From: Blastocatellia bacterium
GTDB taxonomy: Bacteria > Acidobacteriota > Blastocatellia > Pyrinomonadales > Pyrinomonadaceae
Direction of reading: 5' to 3'
Length of the DNA: 64,000 nt
Assembly: GCA_016789265.1 (NCBI GenBank)
Contig: JAEUQK010000025.1
Coordinates: 62,001-126,000 of the forward strand
In this document: positions 25,386 to 34,013 of the stretch, one piece after another
Layout of the letters: the number at the start of each line of letters is the position of its first letter
How positions within the stretch are numbered: position 1 is the stretch's first letter
Position numbers and translations under genes: made by a program
Notes under the pieces: generated by a model
Seen by the model: the letters and a program-made list of their open reading frames with translations, nothing else
What the model was told of the DNA's origin: nothing
Databases searched by the model: none

Positions 25386-28337
25386 ATGAAGTATTCCAGC
25401 AGGATCTACCTTCAAGCGGGTGTTGTTGTATGCATTTTGGCTGTCGTATTGTCCTTAGGACTCGGGCCCATTTCAAAGGCCCAGATCTCAAAGAAATCCA
25501 GTGACGATAGCCCTGTAAGTGATGTTAAGAGCTTTGATGAGCTGAGCCGGGCCTTTCCCGGTGAAACTGAGATGATCGGCCTTGAGAAATTAGAAATCGA
25601 CGCTGATCGAAATATGCGGGCATTAAAAGCTCCGGCACAGCCCGCGACCGGCATCGATAATGGCGATGAAACTGAGCCGAACAACACTGCGGGAACTGCG
25701 AATCCGCTCTCAGGCTCCGAAGGCCGGATCGAAGGTTTGATCTACCCAAACGCGGACATTGATTTTTATTCGTTTACCGCGTCAGCCGGCGATAAGGTCT
25801 TCGCCGCAGCTATGACCTCTTGGGACGCATCCGGCAGCGGCAACAGCATACTCGACGTTATTGCTCCGGACGGCACCACGATACTTGAGACCGATCTTGA
25901 CGACGGTACATTTGCCTCAACCTCTTCGTCGATCGCTGGATTCAATATTCCTTCGGCCGGAACTTACTATTTGAGAATTCGTCAGAATTCTGCGACTGGT
26001 CAGATCCGACCGTACATTTTGTATTTCGCGATCAGAAGCGGGGCTCCAACAGCCGAGACAGAAACGAACAACAGCGTTGGAACGGCAAACGTTCTGGCAG
26101 GATCGGGACACATGAGCGGCAGTGTCAATCCGGCGGCTGACGTTGATTACTACAGCGTTGCACTGAACGCTGGTGATACCGTGTTTCTGTCGCTTAACAG
26201 CGACCCGGAACGCGACAACGTCCAGTTCAATGCCCGGCTTGGCTTCGGACTTTTCGGTAGCGGAACGCCGAACCAGATCCTGCTAGCAAACGATGGGAGT
26301 ACCGGCAGCGCGACAAATCCGCTGTCTGAGGGTCTTTTCTTTACGGTCAAGGACGCGGGCACATATTACATTTATGTTGACGAGGCCGCCGCGGGAGGTG
26401 CTGCAACCTTTACTTATACCCTGAGTGCCACCGTGTTTCCGGCTGAAAACTCACCGAGCTGCACAACCTATACATCGACCGACGCACCGAAAGCGATCGC
26501 TGACGTTGGCCTTACCTCATCGACGCTCACGATCCCGCCCGGGAGCAGGAGGATCGATTCTATTGAGGTCTATCTGAATATGACCCATACGTTCATGCAG
26601 GACCTCGACGTTCATCTTGTTTCGCCAAATGCGAACGACAACGGGCTTTTTACCGATATCGGTGCGGCGACGGTCGGCGGGACACAAACTGGCATGGATT
26701 GGTGGGTTAGCGACAACGCGGCGATCCCGCCGGTCTTTGCTCTTACCGAGGACTTCAAGACCCGGCCGGAGAGCTCTTATCGCTTGGAGTATCTCGAAGG
26801 CGAAGATCCGACCGGCACGTGGCGTCTCGACATACGTGATGACGCCACCGGTGACACGGGCACCCTAAATGGATGGGCATTGAAGATCTGTCAGAATGAT
26901 CCGGACGCTCCTTCTCAAACGCTGTTCTCTACGGATTTTGAGGCGAACGATGGCGGATTTACTCATAACGGAACCTTGGACGAATGGGAATACGGCACGC
27001 CTGCAACGGTCGCGACAACGACGACCAACCCCGTCGCTTCGTTCTTAAATTGCTTCAGCGGAACCAAATGCTGGAAGACCGATCTCGATAACACCTACGA
27101 TTCAAGCTCGAGTATGAATCTTGAATCGCCGCCGATCGCGATCCCGTCCGGATCGACCGGTGTCAGGCTTTCGTGGGCCATGAGGTACCAGATGGAATCT
27201 GCCTCGTTCGACCATGCCTGGATCGAGGTCTTTGAATCCGGCAATCCAGCTAACATAAAACGAATTGGCGAATGGAACGGCGCAACGATGACAAACTCCG
27301 TCGGCAGTCCGGCGGTCAATATCGGCCAATCAGGTGGTTGGGGCCTTTACAATTCAGATGATCTTTCGTCATTCGCAGGTACGTCAGTGATCGTCAGATT
27401 CCATGTTGACGGTGACTCAACTATCAACTTTGGCGGTATGGCGATCGACGACGTAAGAATTACCCGAGCCATTCCCGGCAAAGCTGTACGAGCCGATTAT
27501 GACGGTGACGGAAAGACCGACCTTTCTATCTTCAGGCCAGGATCGGGAACTTTCTGGGTCAACAGATCAACCAACGGCCCGGGTGCTATACAGTGGGGGG
27601 CAAGCGGTGATTCCGCAATGGGCGGAGACGTAAACGGTGATAGGGAAACTGATCTCATTATCAACCGTCCTACGGCACCGACCGAGCCGGCCGATTTCTG
27701 GGTACTACAAACACCATCACTTTCCTACACCGGTTATGCGTGGGGTGTGCCCGGAGATAAACCCATGATCCGCGACTTTAACGGCGACAATTCGGACGAT
27801 TATGCCGTCTGGAGAGAAGCCGATACCAGGTTTTATATTCTGGTGCCGGGCGATCCGAATCCGGTTCGTATCTTCCAGTTCGGTTCTGCCGGAGATAAAC
27901 CGTTTGTCGGAGACTTCTCGGGTGACAGCAAGGCGGAAATAGCCGTATTTCGACCATCAACCGGAACCTGGTACATCGCTGCCGCTTCCGGAAATCCGGC
28001 GACGGAATTCGTTTCTTCACCGTTCGGCATTGCCGGCGACCTGCCTGCACCGGCAGATTTCGATGGCGACGGAAAAGACGACGTGGCCGTATTTCGTCCG
28101 ACTACCGGATACTGGTATATCCGCCGAAGTTCCGATCAAACGATTCAGATCGTTCAGTTCGGAACCGTAGGCGATACGCCCGTTCCGGGAGACTACGACG
28201 GGGACGGAAAGTATGACATTGCCATCTTCCGAAATGGCCAATGGTGGATACTCCAATCCTCAAATAGCAGTGTTGTGGTCTATCAATGGGGCGTGGCCGG
28301 CGACCAGCCGATCCCCGCAAGCTACCTGCCGCAATAG
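25386..28337 (+). CDS. Large secreted PPC / P-domain / FG-GAP repeat protein
   Basis: 983 residues. Signal peptide to about residue 33; two pre-peptidase C-terminal (PPC) domains (each starting with TEPNNTAGTANPL or TETNNSVGTANVL and ending in AGTYYLRI or AGTYYIYV); a proprotein-convertase P-domain (IDSIEVYLNMTHTFMQDLDVHLVSP to GTLNGWALKIC, about 370-510); a MAM-like jelly-roll (about 515-700); then at least six FG-GAP/VCBS-type repeats of about 45-50 residues with DxDGDGxxD calcium loops and AVFRPxxGxWY. No peptidase domain is present, although PPC and P-domains normally accompany one. The start has GAGGAGG about 6 bases upstream. It is probably a cell-surface or secreted adhesive protein. 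Confidence 0.85.
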   Translation: MKYSSRIYLQAGVVVCILAVVLSLGLGPISKAQISKKSSDDSPVSDVKSFDELSRAFPGETEMIGLEKLEIDADRNMRALKAPAQPATGIDNGDETEPNNTAGTANPLSGSEGRIEGLIYPNADIDFYSFTASAGDKVFAAAMTSWDASGSGNSILDVIAPDGTTILETDLDDGTFASTSSSIAGFNIPSAGTYYLRIRQNSATGQIRPYILYFAIRSGAPTAETETNNSVGTANVLAGSGHMSGSVNPAADVDYYSVALNAGDTVFLSLNSDPERDNVQFNARLGFGLFGSGTPNQILLANDGSTGSATNPLSEGLFFTVKDAGTYYIYVDEAAAGGAATFTYTLSATVFPAENSPSCTTYTSTDAPKAIADVGLTSSTLTIPPGSRRIDSIEVYLNMTHTFMQDLDVHLVSPNANDNGLFTDIGAATVGGTQTGMDWWVSDNAAIPPVFALTEDFKTRPESSYRLEYLEGEDPTGTWRLDIRDDATGDTGTLNGWALKICQNDPDAPSQTLFSTDFEANDGGFTHNGTLDEWEYGTPATVATTTTNPVASFLNCFSGTKCWKTDLDNTYDSSSSMNLESPPIAIPSGSTGVRLSWAMRYQMESASFDHAWIEVFESGNPANIKRIGEWNGATMTNSVGSPAVNIGQSGGWGLYNSDDLSSFAGTSVIVRFHVDGDSTINFGGMAIDDVRITRAIPGKAVRADYDGDGKTDLSIFRPGSGTFWVNRSTNGPGAIQWGASGDSAMGGDVNGDRETDLIINRPTAPTEPADFWVLQTPSLSYTGYAWGVPGDKPMIRDFNGDNSDDYAVWREADTRFYILVPGDPNPVRIFQFGSAGDKPFVGDFSGDSKAEIAVFRPSTGTWYIAAASGNPATEFVSSPFGIAGDLPAPADFDGDGKDDVAVFRPTTGYWYIRRSSDQTIQIVQFGTVGDTPVPGDYDGDGKYDIAIFRNGQWWILQSSNSSVVVYQWGVAGDQPIPASYLPQ

Positions 28338-28355
28338 GCATGGTTAGTACAGCAG

Positions 28356-28388
28356 AAAGGCGTAGCGATCACTCGCTACGCCTTTTTT
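28356..28388 (+). terminator. Strong intrinsic terminator after the FG-GAP gene
   Basis: Perfect 13-bp stem (28356-28368 with 28373-28385), loop TCAC, running into six Ts. It ends about 20 bases before the convergent gene's stop and may serve both. Confidence 0.92.
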
Positions 28389-28405
28389 GCTATCCAAGTT
28401 GTCGT

Positions 28406-28918
28406 TTAGCAAACCATATACCCGGTATTGATACTGACAACCTTTCCGCCTTTGAAATGAACCGTCGTCGTGCCTGGGCCGGCTGTGTCGCCCATGTCAT
28501 AGTTCCACATTATTTGCCCGGTCACGTCGTCTTTCTGAACCTCATATTTCCTGCCGAACTTTGCCCGGACCGTCGTTGCGGTGTCACCCACCTTCACACC
28601 CGATACGATCCAATTTCCAGAGGTCACGGTGAAGGCCTTTACTTCATATGTCTTCCCGTTCTTGCTGTCGCCGTCCATAAAATAAAATGAGAGGCCGTTG
28701 TACTCGACGTCCTTTTCGTGGCCGCCGATGCATCCTTCTTCCTTCGGCTTGCCATCTTTGACGGGCTTTCCCAGCGCCTTAATGACCTGTCCGTAGGTGG
28801 AATCAAGCCCAACGCCCTTTACCTTAAGCTTTGCCGGATTGGCCGTTTGGCTAAAAGCAACGGCTGCTCCCAGGGCGATCACCAAACCGAGCGCACCTAT
28901 GTTTGTTGTCCTCTTCAT
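28406..28918 (-). CDS. Hypothetical secreted protein
   Basis: 170 residues with a signal peptide (MKRTTNIGALGLVIALGAAVAFSQ, cut near residue 24). The mature part has a repeated pattern: GVGLDSTYGQVIKALGKP and GVKVGDTATTVRAKFGRKY, each a 'G-hydrophobic-G-D/S-T-hydrophobic-x-x-hydrophobic-x-x-x-L/F-G' block, similar to the SmpA/OmlA/BLIP-like fold. Two cysteines (in EEGCIGG and the last residue) may pair. It lies 49 bases after the M14 peptidase gene on the same strand and is probably co-transcribed. Confidence 0.65.
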   Translation of the reverse strand: MKRTTNIGALGLVIALGAAVAFSQTANPAKLKVKGVGLDSTYGQVIKALGKPVKDGKPKEEGCIGGHEKDVEYNGLSFYFMDGDSKNGKTYEVKAFTVTSGNWIVSGVKVGDTATTVRAKFGRKYEVQKDDVTGQIMWNYDMGDTAGPGTTTVHFKGGKVVSINTGYMVC

Positions 28919-28967
28919 GTAGAAGAGGACGCATCCGTTTATCTTCTTTTGCATAAACCAGCACGAA

Positions 28968-31955
28968 CTAATTTTCTTGATCGTAATCCTCGTCGTCGGT
29001 CCTGCCGGTTCGGGTCCGGGCAGCCTCCTCACGCCCGACGCCGAGATTGTCGAAGTTCAGGATCGCATTGAACAGAAGCGAAAAACTTCCGTGCGTCTGA
29101 TGCCGCCACATCGGATTGTTCGCGAACATGACAATATGACCTCTACCAACCGGAGCATCGACGACAGCAGCTTTTCCGGCCAATTCAGACCCGCCGGCAA
29201 GCATTCCACTGGCTAATAGATCTTTCTCTGATGCCGCAAATCGCAACACAACCCGCGGACGAGTGGCGACCGGCGGTATCTGAACCGTATCAGGCGTCGG
29301 TGATGGCTGAGCTCCCTCCGGAGGTTTGCGTCCCTGTACGATGTCCGGATCTGTTTCAGTACCTCGTCCGGTCGGGCGACCTGTGTTTCCACCCTGGCCG
29401 CCGCCAAACCCGCCTCCACCGCCGATCGTAGCGACCTGGAGCAATGGTGCCTGATTAAAATAGACGGCAAGGGTTTCGTCGTATCCGTAAGCGATCGGAC
29501 TCTTGCGATCGGCAAAAGACGCATTGATCACCGAACCGCGCGCCTGCAGATTTCTGGCTTCAACGATCGAAACGCCGGAAACCATGCCGAAGTCGATCGG
29601 AATATCCGCATTCCCGCCAACGGTTATGAACAAACCGCCGCTCTCGACGAAGTTCTGCAGGTTCGCAACGCCCTGAATACCCATTCCGCCGCGAATGTCG
29701 TCGGTCTGGTCCGGTGACATTCCCATATTAGGGGTCAAAGCGGAGCCTTTCCACGGTATCGCCGCTTCAGAATCGCTAAACTTTGCGATGCCTCGGACGA
29801 TCGATTGCGCGTTGCCACCTACGGGCCCCCAAATGATCACGTCGTATTTTTCACGAAGGTTCGCCATTTTCCCAACATCCTGATCCGAAATGTAATCAAA
29901 GGGAATGCCGAGCCGATCAAGTTCGATGCGGTACCAGCCTTCATTTTGCGTGTTCACCCAAGTATGAACCAGAGCAATTCGCGGAGTTCCAACTGCGTGC
30001 TGTGCAACGTCCGGAAGTTTATCAACGGCGGTCGCTGTCAGGCCGAGGTCCGTCGCTTCCTTGGCAAGCCTCGCCGAAAGGTCCGATGGATTTCCTTCGG
30101 TCTTAACTATGAACGAACCCGCGTTGAAGCTCCTTTCACCGACCTTAAACGCTGCTTCCGCCGCAGAGAATTTGACATCCTTCAAACGGTATCGAAGCTG
30201 CGTGACCGCGCTTTCGCCCGTATGGTTTACCACAAATCCCGCGTTTCCAACTCCTTCGACCTTTCCGGTCACTTTCGCCGGACCGTTGATGATAGACATA
30301 GATGCGGCGAGTATCTTTTCGTCCTTTACGCGAATAGTCTTAACGTTGCGCAGCGGCCCGAGAGTCCAACCCGTATCGTCATACGGACGCGGGTCGTTGA
30401 CGTTGTAATACTGCGTGTCGAGCAGCATATCCGCCATGCGTGAGTAAGGCTGATCCATTCTCACGACATAGCTTCCGGCTCCGAACTTCCCTTCCTTCAC
30501 CTCCGTTGCGGCAGAAAGTTTATGAACCTCTACGCCCTGCATCTTCAAAAGATTTACGAGATCAGCAGCCTCGACCGGACGCTTTTCATCCGCCGGCAGA
30601 ACGTAGGCGGCCGGCCCTTCTGTGGTAGCCTTTGCGATCGAGCGTTTGCTCTTAAGATAGAAATTATTGAGGAACTTGTCTTTGTTGTTCGAAACGTAGT
30701 TCATCGCGATCAGGATCGCACTCTGCTGCATGTTGATATTGTTCCTGATCGACCATTTCACGCGCGGCAGCGGCGGATTGGGCCTGAACCAATCTCGTCC
30801 GGACTGAGCGCCGACGACACGATCTTGCGTGTCCGCGCCTCCGTTGCCAAATGTCTCGTAAAATCGCCCGATCGAGTTGTGGCCGTTAGCGACGTAAAAC
30901 ATATAATTCGGCGCCCACCCGTCATAAAAACCATGTGTCCACACCCCAGGAACACCGCGCTGAGTCATTTCCTGTATCTCGTGATAAGCAAGTTCCTGCC
31001 ATTCGTTGACGACGATCGGGTCGAGCCATGCGTTGTACGGCCCGGTTCCCGTCGAGGTATAAAGGAATGGAACAGACTCATGGAGATCGTGAAGTACGGT
31101 CGGATGATGATCGAGAAAGATCGCCATCTGATTCCGGGTCAAGGCCAGAGCCATCCCCATCGAATCGCGGTTATTATCATGGGCAACATACTTGCCCCAA
31201 TAGACCAAGGCCGGCGTTCGTTTTCCCTCATTCGCCTTTCGATAGTTGTAAAGATCGACCATGGTGTCGCGGCCGTCCACCTCGAGTGTCGGCGTGATCA
31301 TCACGATCACGTTCTTCCTTATCTGCTGGATGAATGGCGTTTCCTCGACCGCTAATCGATAGGCCATTTCCATCAGCATTTCCGGGCTGCCGGTTTCAGG
31401 TGAATGTATCGATCCGCTGGCCCAATAGATCGCCTTGCCCTCTGCAATTAGCTGCTTCGCTATCTCGTCGTTTATCTTTCGCGGATCGCTGAGTTTCGCC
31501 GTGATCTCTTTGTAACGGTCAAGCTTGGCGATGTTTGCTTCGTCTGAAACCAAAACCGTCAGCTGCTCTCGCCCCTGCTCGCTCTTTTCCGGTGCGACAA
31601 ATGTCTTGACACGCGGGCTGGTCTTTTCGAGCTCGCGGTAATAACGATACTGGTCCTTTGTGTAGGTAAGTTTGTTCGGCGTACCAACAGGATAACCGAT
31701 CACCTTGTCGGGTGACGGCACCTTATCAGAAGCCGGGAGATGATCGACGATCTCTGTCAGGAATTGCTTGTCGGTCGTATTCGCAAGAATAGAATCTGTG
31801 TATTCCTTGTTGTTCGGCTGTGAGGGTGCTGACTTCGGCGTGTCAGTCTTTTTAGCGGAAACCCTTGGGCCGAAACCATTTTCTGCCAACTGGGTCTGCG
31901 CATAAAGTGGCGCAATCAATGTAAAGATCAATGCCGCTGTAGCAAGACGTTTCAT
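28968..31955 (-). CDS. Secreted M14 zinc carboxypeptidase with C-terminal amidotransferase-like domain
   Basis: 995 residues. Signal peptide MKRLATAALIFTLIAPLYA. The M14 catalytic domain (about 85-450) shows the zinc ligands His184 and Glu187 (SIHSPETGSPE) and His292 (HDLHESVPFLYT). Residues about 690-880 resemble a class I glutamine amidotransferase-like fold (IALVHTWVNTQNEGWYRIELDRLGIPF, DVIIWGPVGG, GGLFITVGG), a combination seen in large M14 proteins of Acidobacteriota and Bacteroidota. A Gly/Pro-rich linker (GGGGGFGGGQGG) separates the last strand block. It acts outside the cytoplasm on peptides; specificity is unknown. Confidence 0.9.
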   Translation of the reverse strand: MKRLATAALIFTLIAPLYAQTQLAENGFGPRVSAKKTDTPKSAPSQPNNKEYTDSILANTTDKQFLTEIVDHLPASDKVPSPDKVIGYPVGTPNKLTYTKDQYRYYRELEKTSPRVKTFVAPEKSEQGREQLTVLVSDEANIAKLDRYKEITAKLSDPRKINDEIAKQLIAEGKAIYWASGSIHSPETGSPEMLMEMAYRLAVEETPFIQQIRKNVIVMITPTLEVDGRDTMVDLYNYRKANEGKRTPALVYWGKYVAHDNNRDSMGMALALTRNQMAIFLDHHPTVLHDLHESVPFLYTSTGTGPYNAWLDPIVVNEWQELAYHEIQEMTQRGVPGVWTHGFYDGWAPNYMFYVANGHNSIGRFYETFGNGGADTQDRVVGAQSGRDWFRPNPPLPRVKWSIRNNINMQQSAILIAMNYVSNNKDKFLNNFYLKSKRSIAKATTEGPAAYVLPADEKRPVEAADLVNLLKMQGVEVHKLSAATEVKEGKFGAGSYVVRMDQPYSRMADMLLDTQYYNVNDPRPYDDTGWTLGPLRNVKTIRVKDEKILAASMSIINGPAKVTGKVEGVGNAGFVVNHTGESAVTQLRYRLKDVKFSAAEAAFKVGERSFNAGSFIVKTEGNPSDLSARLAKEATDLGLTATAVDKLPDVAQHAVGTPRIALVHTWVNTQNEGWYRIELDRLGIPFDYISDQDVGKMANLREKYDVIIWGPVGGNAQSIVRGIAKFSDSEAAIPWKGSALTPNMGMSPDQTDDIRGGMGIQGVANLQNFVESGGLFITVGGNADIPIDFGMVSGVSIVEARNLQARGSVINASFADRKSPIAYGYDETLAVYFNQAPLLQVATIGGGGGFGGGQGGNTGRPTGRGTETDPDIVQGRKPPEGAQPSPTPDTVQIPPVATRPRVVLRFAASEKDLLASGMLAGGSELAGKAAVVDAPVGRGHIVMFANNPMWRHQTHGSFSLLFNAILNFDNLGVGREEAARTRTGRTDDEDYDQEN

Positions 31956-32248
31956 GGTCGATTCTCCGTGAAAGATAGATTTGGAAAGATTGTTGAACGC
32001 TTGGATTGTAGCGCAGCCGTGCCGCTCCTACATCTTTCGGCCGCTGACTTTGCAAAAACTTACGCAGTCCGTGTCTTTAGATCGTTATCCGTCAGCGTCA
32101 CTTAAACGGGGCGAGATCGCCAGAACCTTGGAAACTCGATGAGCCGTTTTCGGACGTTTCCGGGTTTTGCTCTTACAGAACATCTCCGCAAAGCATGTCC
32201 TCCTTTTCGATTTAAGTCCGTTAATAGGTTAGAAGCAGGAGGATTCAT
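31956..32248. promoter_or_regulatory. Divergent promoter region
   Basis: 293 bases between the minus-strand M14 gene and the plus-strand M15-like gene, without ORFs. It should contain the promoters of both. I see no clear hexamer pair; AGGAGG lies 7 bases before the ATG at 32249. Confidence 0.4.
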
Positions 32249-32695
32249 ATGCCGGCGACTTTGGCTGTCACGAAAGGGATAAGTATTTTACGGGAACATG
32301 GCCCCGCAATTTTAAACACCACGTATCGAGATGTGGCTGCGAAAAAAGACCTGCCGCGGCTTCAGGGGCCGGCAGGTTCACATAAGAGCGGAAATGATCC
32401 CCATATCCAGGGTCGTGCGATAGACATCATTTTGTTCGCAAACATCGAAAACGAACGCGTGGTCGCGGACAAACTCGTGGACGTGTTCCTGACCGTACGC
32501 GAACAGATGAAATGGCTTGCAGTGGTTTATAACAAGAAACAATGGAATTGGGCGGGCCAGGAATTTCCGCGTGGAGGCGATCTGATCAGCCAGCACATTA
32601 CGCACATCCACATCGAATGGGCGATGGCGTTCGCCGCGCAAGCGACGTGGGAACAAGCACTGATCGACGAACTTAAGGCGCGAAACTGGGGCTAG
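32249..32695 (+). CDS. M15-like (D-Ala-D-Ala carboxypeptidase/endolysin type) protein
   Basis: 148 residues without a signal peptide. The zinc site of the M15/LAS fold is recognisable: SHKSGNDPHIQGRAIDI (H-x6-D) and, near the end, HITHIHIEW (HxH then Trp). The spacing of about 70 residues between the two parts fits small phage-type endolysins or D,D-peptidases. The start has a good AGGAGG Shine-Dalgarno site. The lack of an export signal means it would need a holin-like or secretion route, or acts on a cytoplasmic substrate. Its stop shares the bases CTAG with the stop of the convergent gene. Confidence 0.65.
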   Translation: MPATLAVTKGISILREHGPAILNTTYRDVAAKKDLPRLQGPAGSHKSGNDPHIQGRAIDIILFANIENERVVADKLVDVFLTVREQMKWLAVVYNKKQWNWAGQEFPRGGDLISQHITHIHIEWAMAFAAQATWEQALIDELKARNWG

Positions 32696-32871
32696 ATCTT
32701 TAACCTCTCCCACTGGGCAAAGCGTTTCATTATTTCTTTCTGGATCACTTTTTTCTCGGCCGGGTTCGTGATCCGGTCGCGGCGTTTCACGAGCTCCTCG
32801 ATCTGCTGCTGGATCTCTTCCTGCTTGGTCTCCGGCTTTCGCTTTTTGGGTATCTGGTATTTATCTTCCAT
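32692..32871 (-). CDS. Small basic coiled-coil protein, 59 residues
   Basis: ATG at 32871 overlaps the stop of the upstream cupin gene (TAATG), and the stop TAG at 32694-32692 lies within the palindrome CTAG that also ends the opposite gene. The protein is a short Lys/Glu/Gln-rich helix: IPKKRKPETKQEEIQQQIEEL then VKRRDRITNPAEKK and IQKEIMKRFAQWERL. No Cys, no signal. Coupling to the cupin and a clean amphipathic pattern support expression. The family is not recognised; a protein-binding or ribosome-associated helix is possible. Confidence 0.65.
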   Translation of the reverse strand: MEDKYQIPKKRKPETKQEEIQQQIEELVKRRDRITNPAEKKVIQKEIMKRFAQWERLKI

Positions 32872-33209
32872 TACGATTCCGACTTTGGAGCCTTGATCAT
32901 TACAAGAAGCATCTTAAACTTCGTTATCGAATCAACTGCATGCGGGATATTTGCCGGTAAGATCAGAGAGTCGCCGGCTTTCAGCGTGTGTTCTGTATCG
33001 GCGATTCGAATCCGTGTCTCGCCCTCCACCACAGTCACAAATGCATCGTAAGGAGTTTTGTGTTCGCTCAGACCTTCTCCCGCGTCAAAAGCAAACAGGG
33101 TTATCGTACCGCCGGCGTTCTTTAAGAGTACTCGGCTGATCACGGACTCTACCTGATAATCCAGGGCGGCAAAAACGTTGACAACGGAAGGATCTTTTTC
33201 GTCGTTCAT
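32871..33209 (-). CDS. Cupin domain protein
   Basis: 112-residue single-domain cupin_2: GEGLSEHKTPYDAFVTVVEGETRI (motif 1, with one His and Glu) and GDSLILPANIPHAVDS (motif 2 with His). Metal ligands appear incomplete compared with G(X)5HXH(X)3,4E(X)6G, because motif 1 has only one His (SEHKTP). Small cupins of this kind are often small-molecule sensors or isomerases; the activity cannot be told. It is coupled to the 59-residue gene. Confidence 0.8.
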   Translation of the reverse strand: MNDEKDPSVVNVFAALDYQVESVISRVLLKNAGGTITLFAFDAGEGLSEHKTPYDAFVTVVEGETRIRIADTEHTLKAGDSLILPANIPHAVDSITKFKMLLVMIKAPKSES

Positions 33210-33573
33210 TGCACTAAGATATCACGTAAATCCTTGATTCAAACTTCCATACTAAAATGGAGACCCATTGTCCTGAATAGCGGACTTCGCCTCAGATCGC
33301 TTCCCGACCGCGCGAAATTGAAGAAACTGGACCATTGCCTAATTTGTTTAAATTAGGGCAATTAGAGGAATTACGGCCCCAGACCACTAGTTCGCAGGTG
33401 GTCACGCCGTAATGATGCCGCGGTAATTCTCGTGGGATCAATGCGGCTTCTTTGCGCGTGAGCCTAACGCCGATACGGTCTTGCGTATGTGACCAACGGA
33501 TTTTTGTTGACTTCGCAGACTTGCGGGAATAGAATCCTGCGCGCGATCCCTCAGACAACATAGGAGGCACATT
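33210..33573. other. Gene-free, structured region upstream of a cupin gene
   Basis: 364 bases with no credible ORF. A hairpin with a 12-bp bulged stem spans 33334-33362 (ATTGCC-TAATTT with AAATTAGGGCAAT). A second one spans 33371-33411 (TTACGGC/GCCGTAA outside, GACCAC/GTGGTC inside). A third, wider pairing joins GAATTAC (33368) with GTAATTC (33423). The remainder to 33560 looks like an ordinary leader, and AGGAGG precedes the ATG at 33574. Confidence 0.45.
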
Positions 33574-33954
33574 ATGGGCGAGACAATACTAAAGCGTTTC
33601 GAAACCCCAGACGAACTTAGGGACGTTCCAAAGGCGACCGTCGAGGTCGTGAATCTAGGAGACGTGCAAGCAATGCGCGGAACATTTGAACCAGGGTGGA
33701 AGTGGTCGGAATGCGTAAGACCGATCGCAGGAACCGATAGCTGCGAGGTCGAACATCTCGGATATGTAGTTTCAGGTTCGATGCATATCAAGATGGACGA
33801 TGGCACGGAATACACCGTGAAAGCTGGTGACGCAACATCAATAAAACCCGGACACGATGCCTGGGTACTTGGCGAGGAAAATTGCGTCATTCTTGACTTT
33901 CAAGGCGCAGCTATTTACGCCAAACCGGCCAAGACCGAAGCCGCAACGAAGTAG
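33574..33954 (+). CDS. Cupin domain protein
   Basis: 126-residue cupin, close in type to proteins annotated as 'cupin domain-containing' with the GTFEPGWKWSECVRPIAGTDSCEVEHLGYVVSGSMHIKM core and a second motif GDATSIKPGHDAWVLGEENCVIL. Ligand candidates are the His in VEHLGY and the His in PGHDAW. Strong Shine-Dalgarno site (AGGAGG). Cytoplasmic. No substrate can be inferred; a terminator follows directly. Confidence 0.82.
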   Translation: MGETILKRFETPDELRDVPKATVEVVNLGDVQAMRGTFEPGWKWSECVRPIAGTDSCEVEHLGYVVSGSMHIKMDDGTEYTVKAGDATSIKPGHDAWVLGEENCVILDFQGAAIYAKPAKTEAATK

Positions 33955-33962
33955 CAAAAAAC

Positions 33963-33993
33963 AAAAAGGCCCCGGAAATACCGAGGCCTTTTT
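33963..33993. terminator. Bidirectional terminator between cupin and citrate synthase genes
   Basis: Stem AAAAAGGCCxCGG/CCGxGGCCTTTTT with one internal mismatch and loop AAATA. A and T tracts on either side let it act for both the plus-strand cupin gene and the convergent citrate synthase gene, which stops at 34014. Confidence 0.85.
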
Positions 33994-34013
33994 AACTGCG
34001 AAATGCTGATCGA

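Noticed and set aside
33410..33430. GCCGCGGTAATTC resembling the 530 loop of 16S rRNA
   Set aside because: Only about 12 bases match and the flanks do not continue as rRNA; coincidence within a structured intergenic region.
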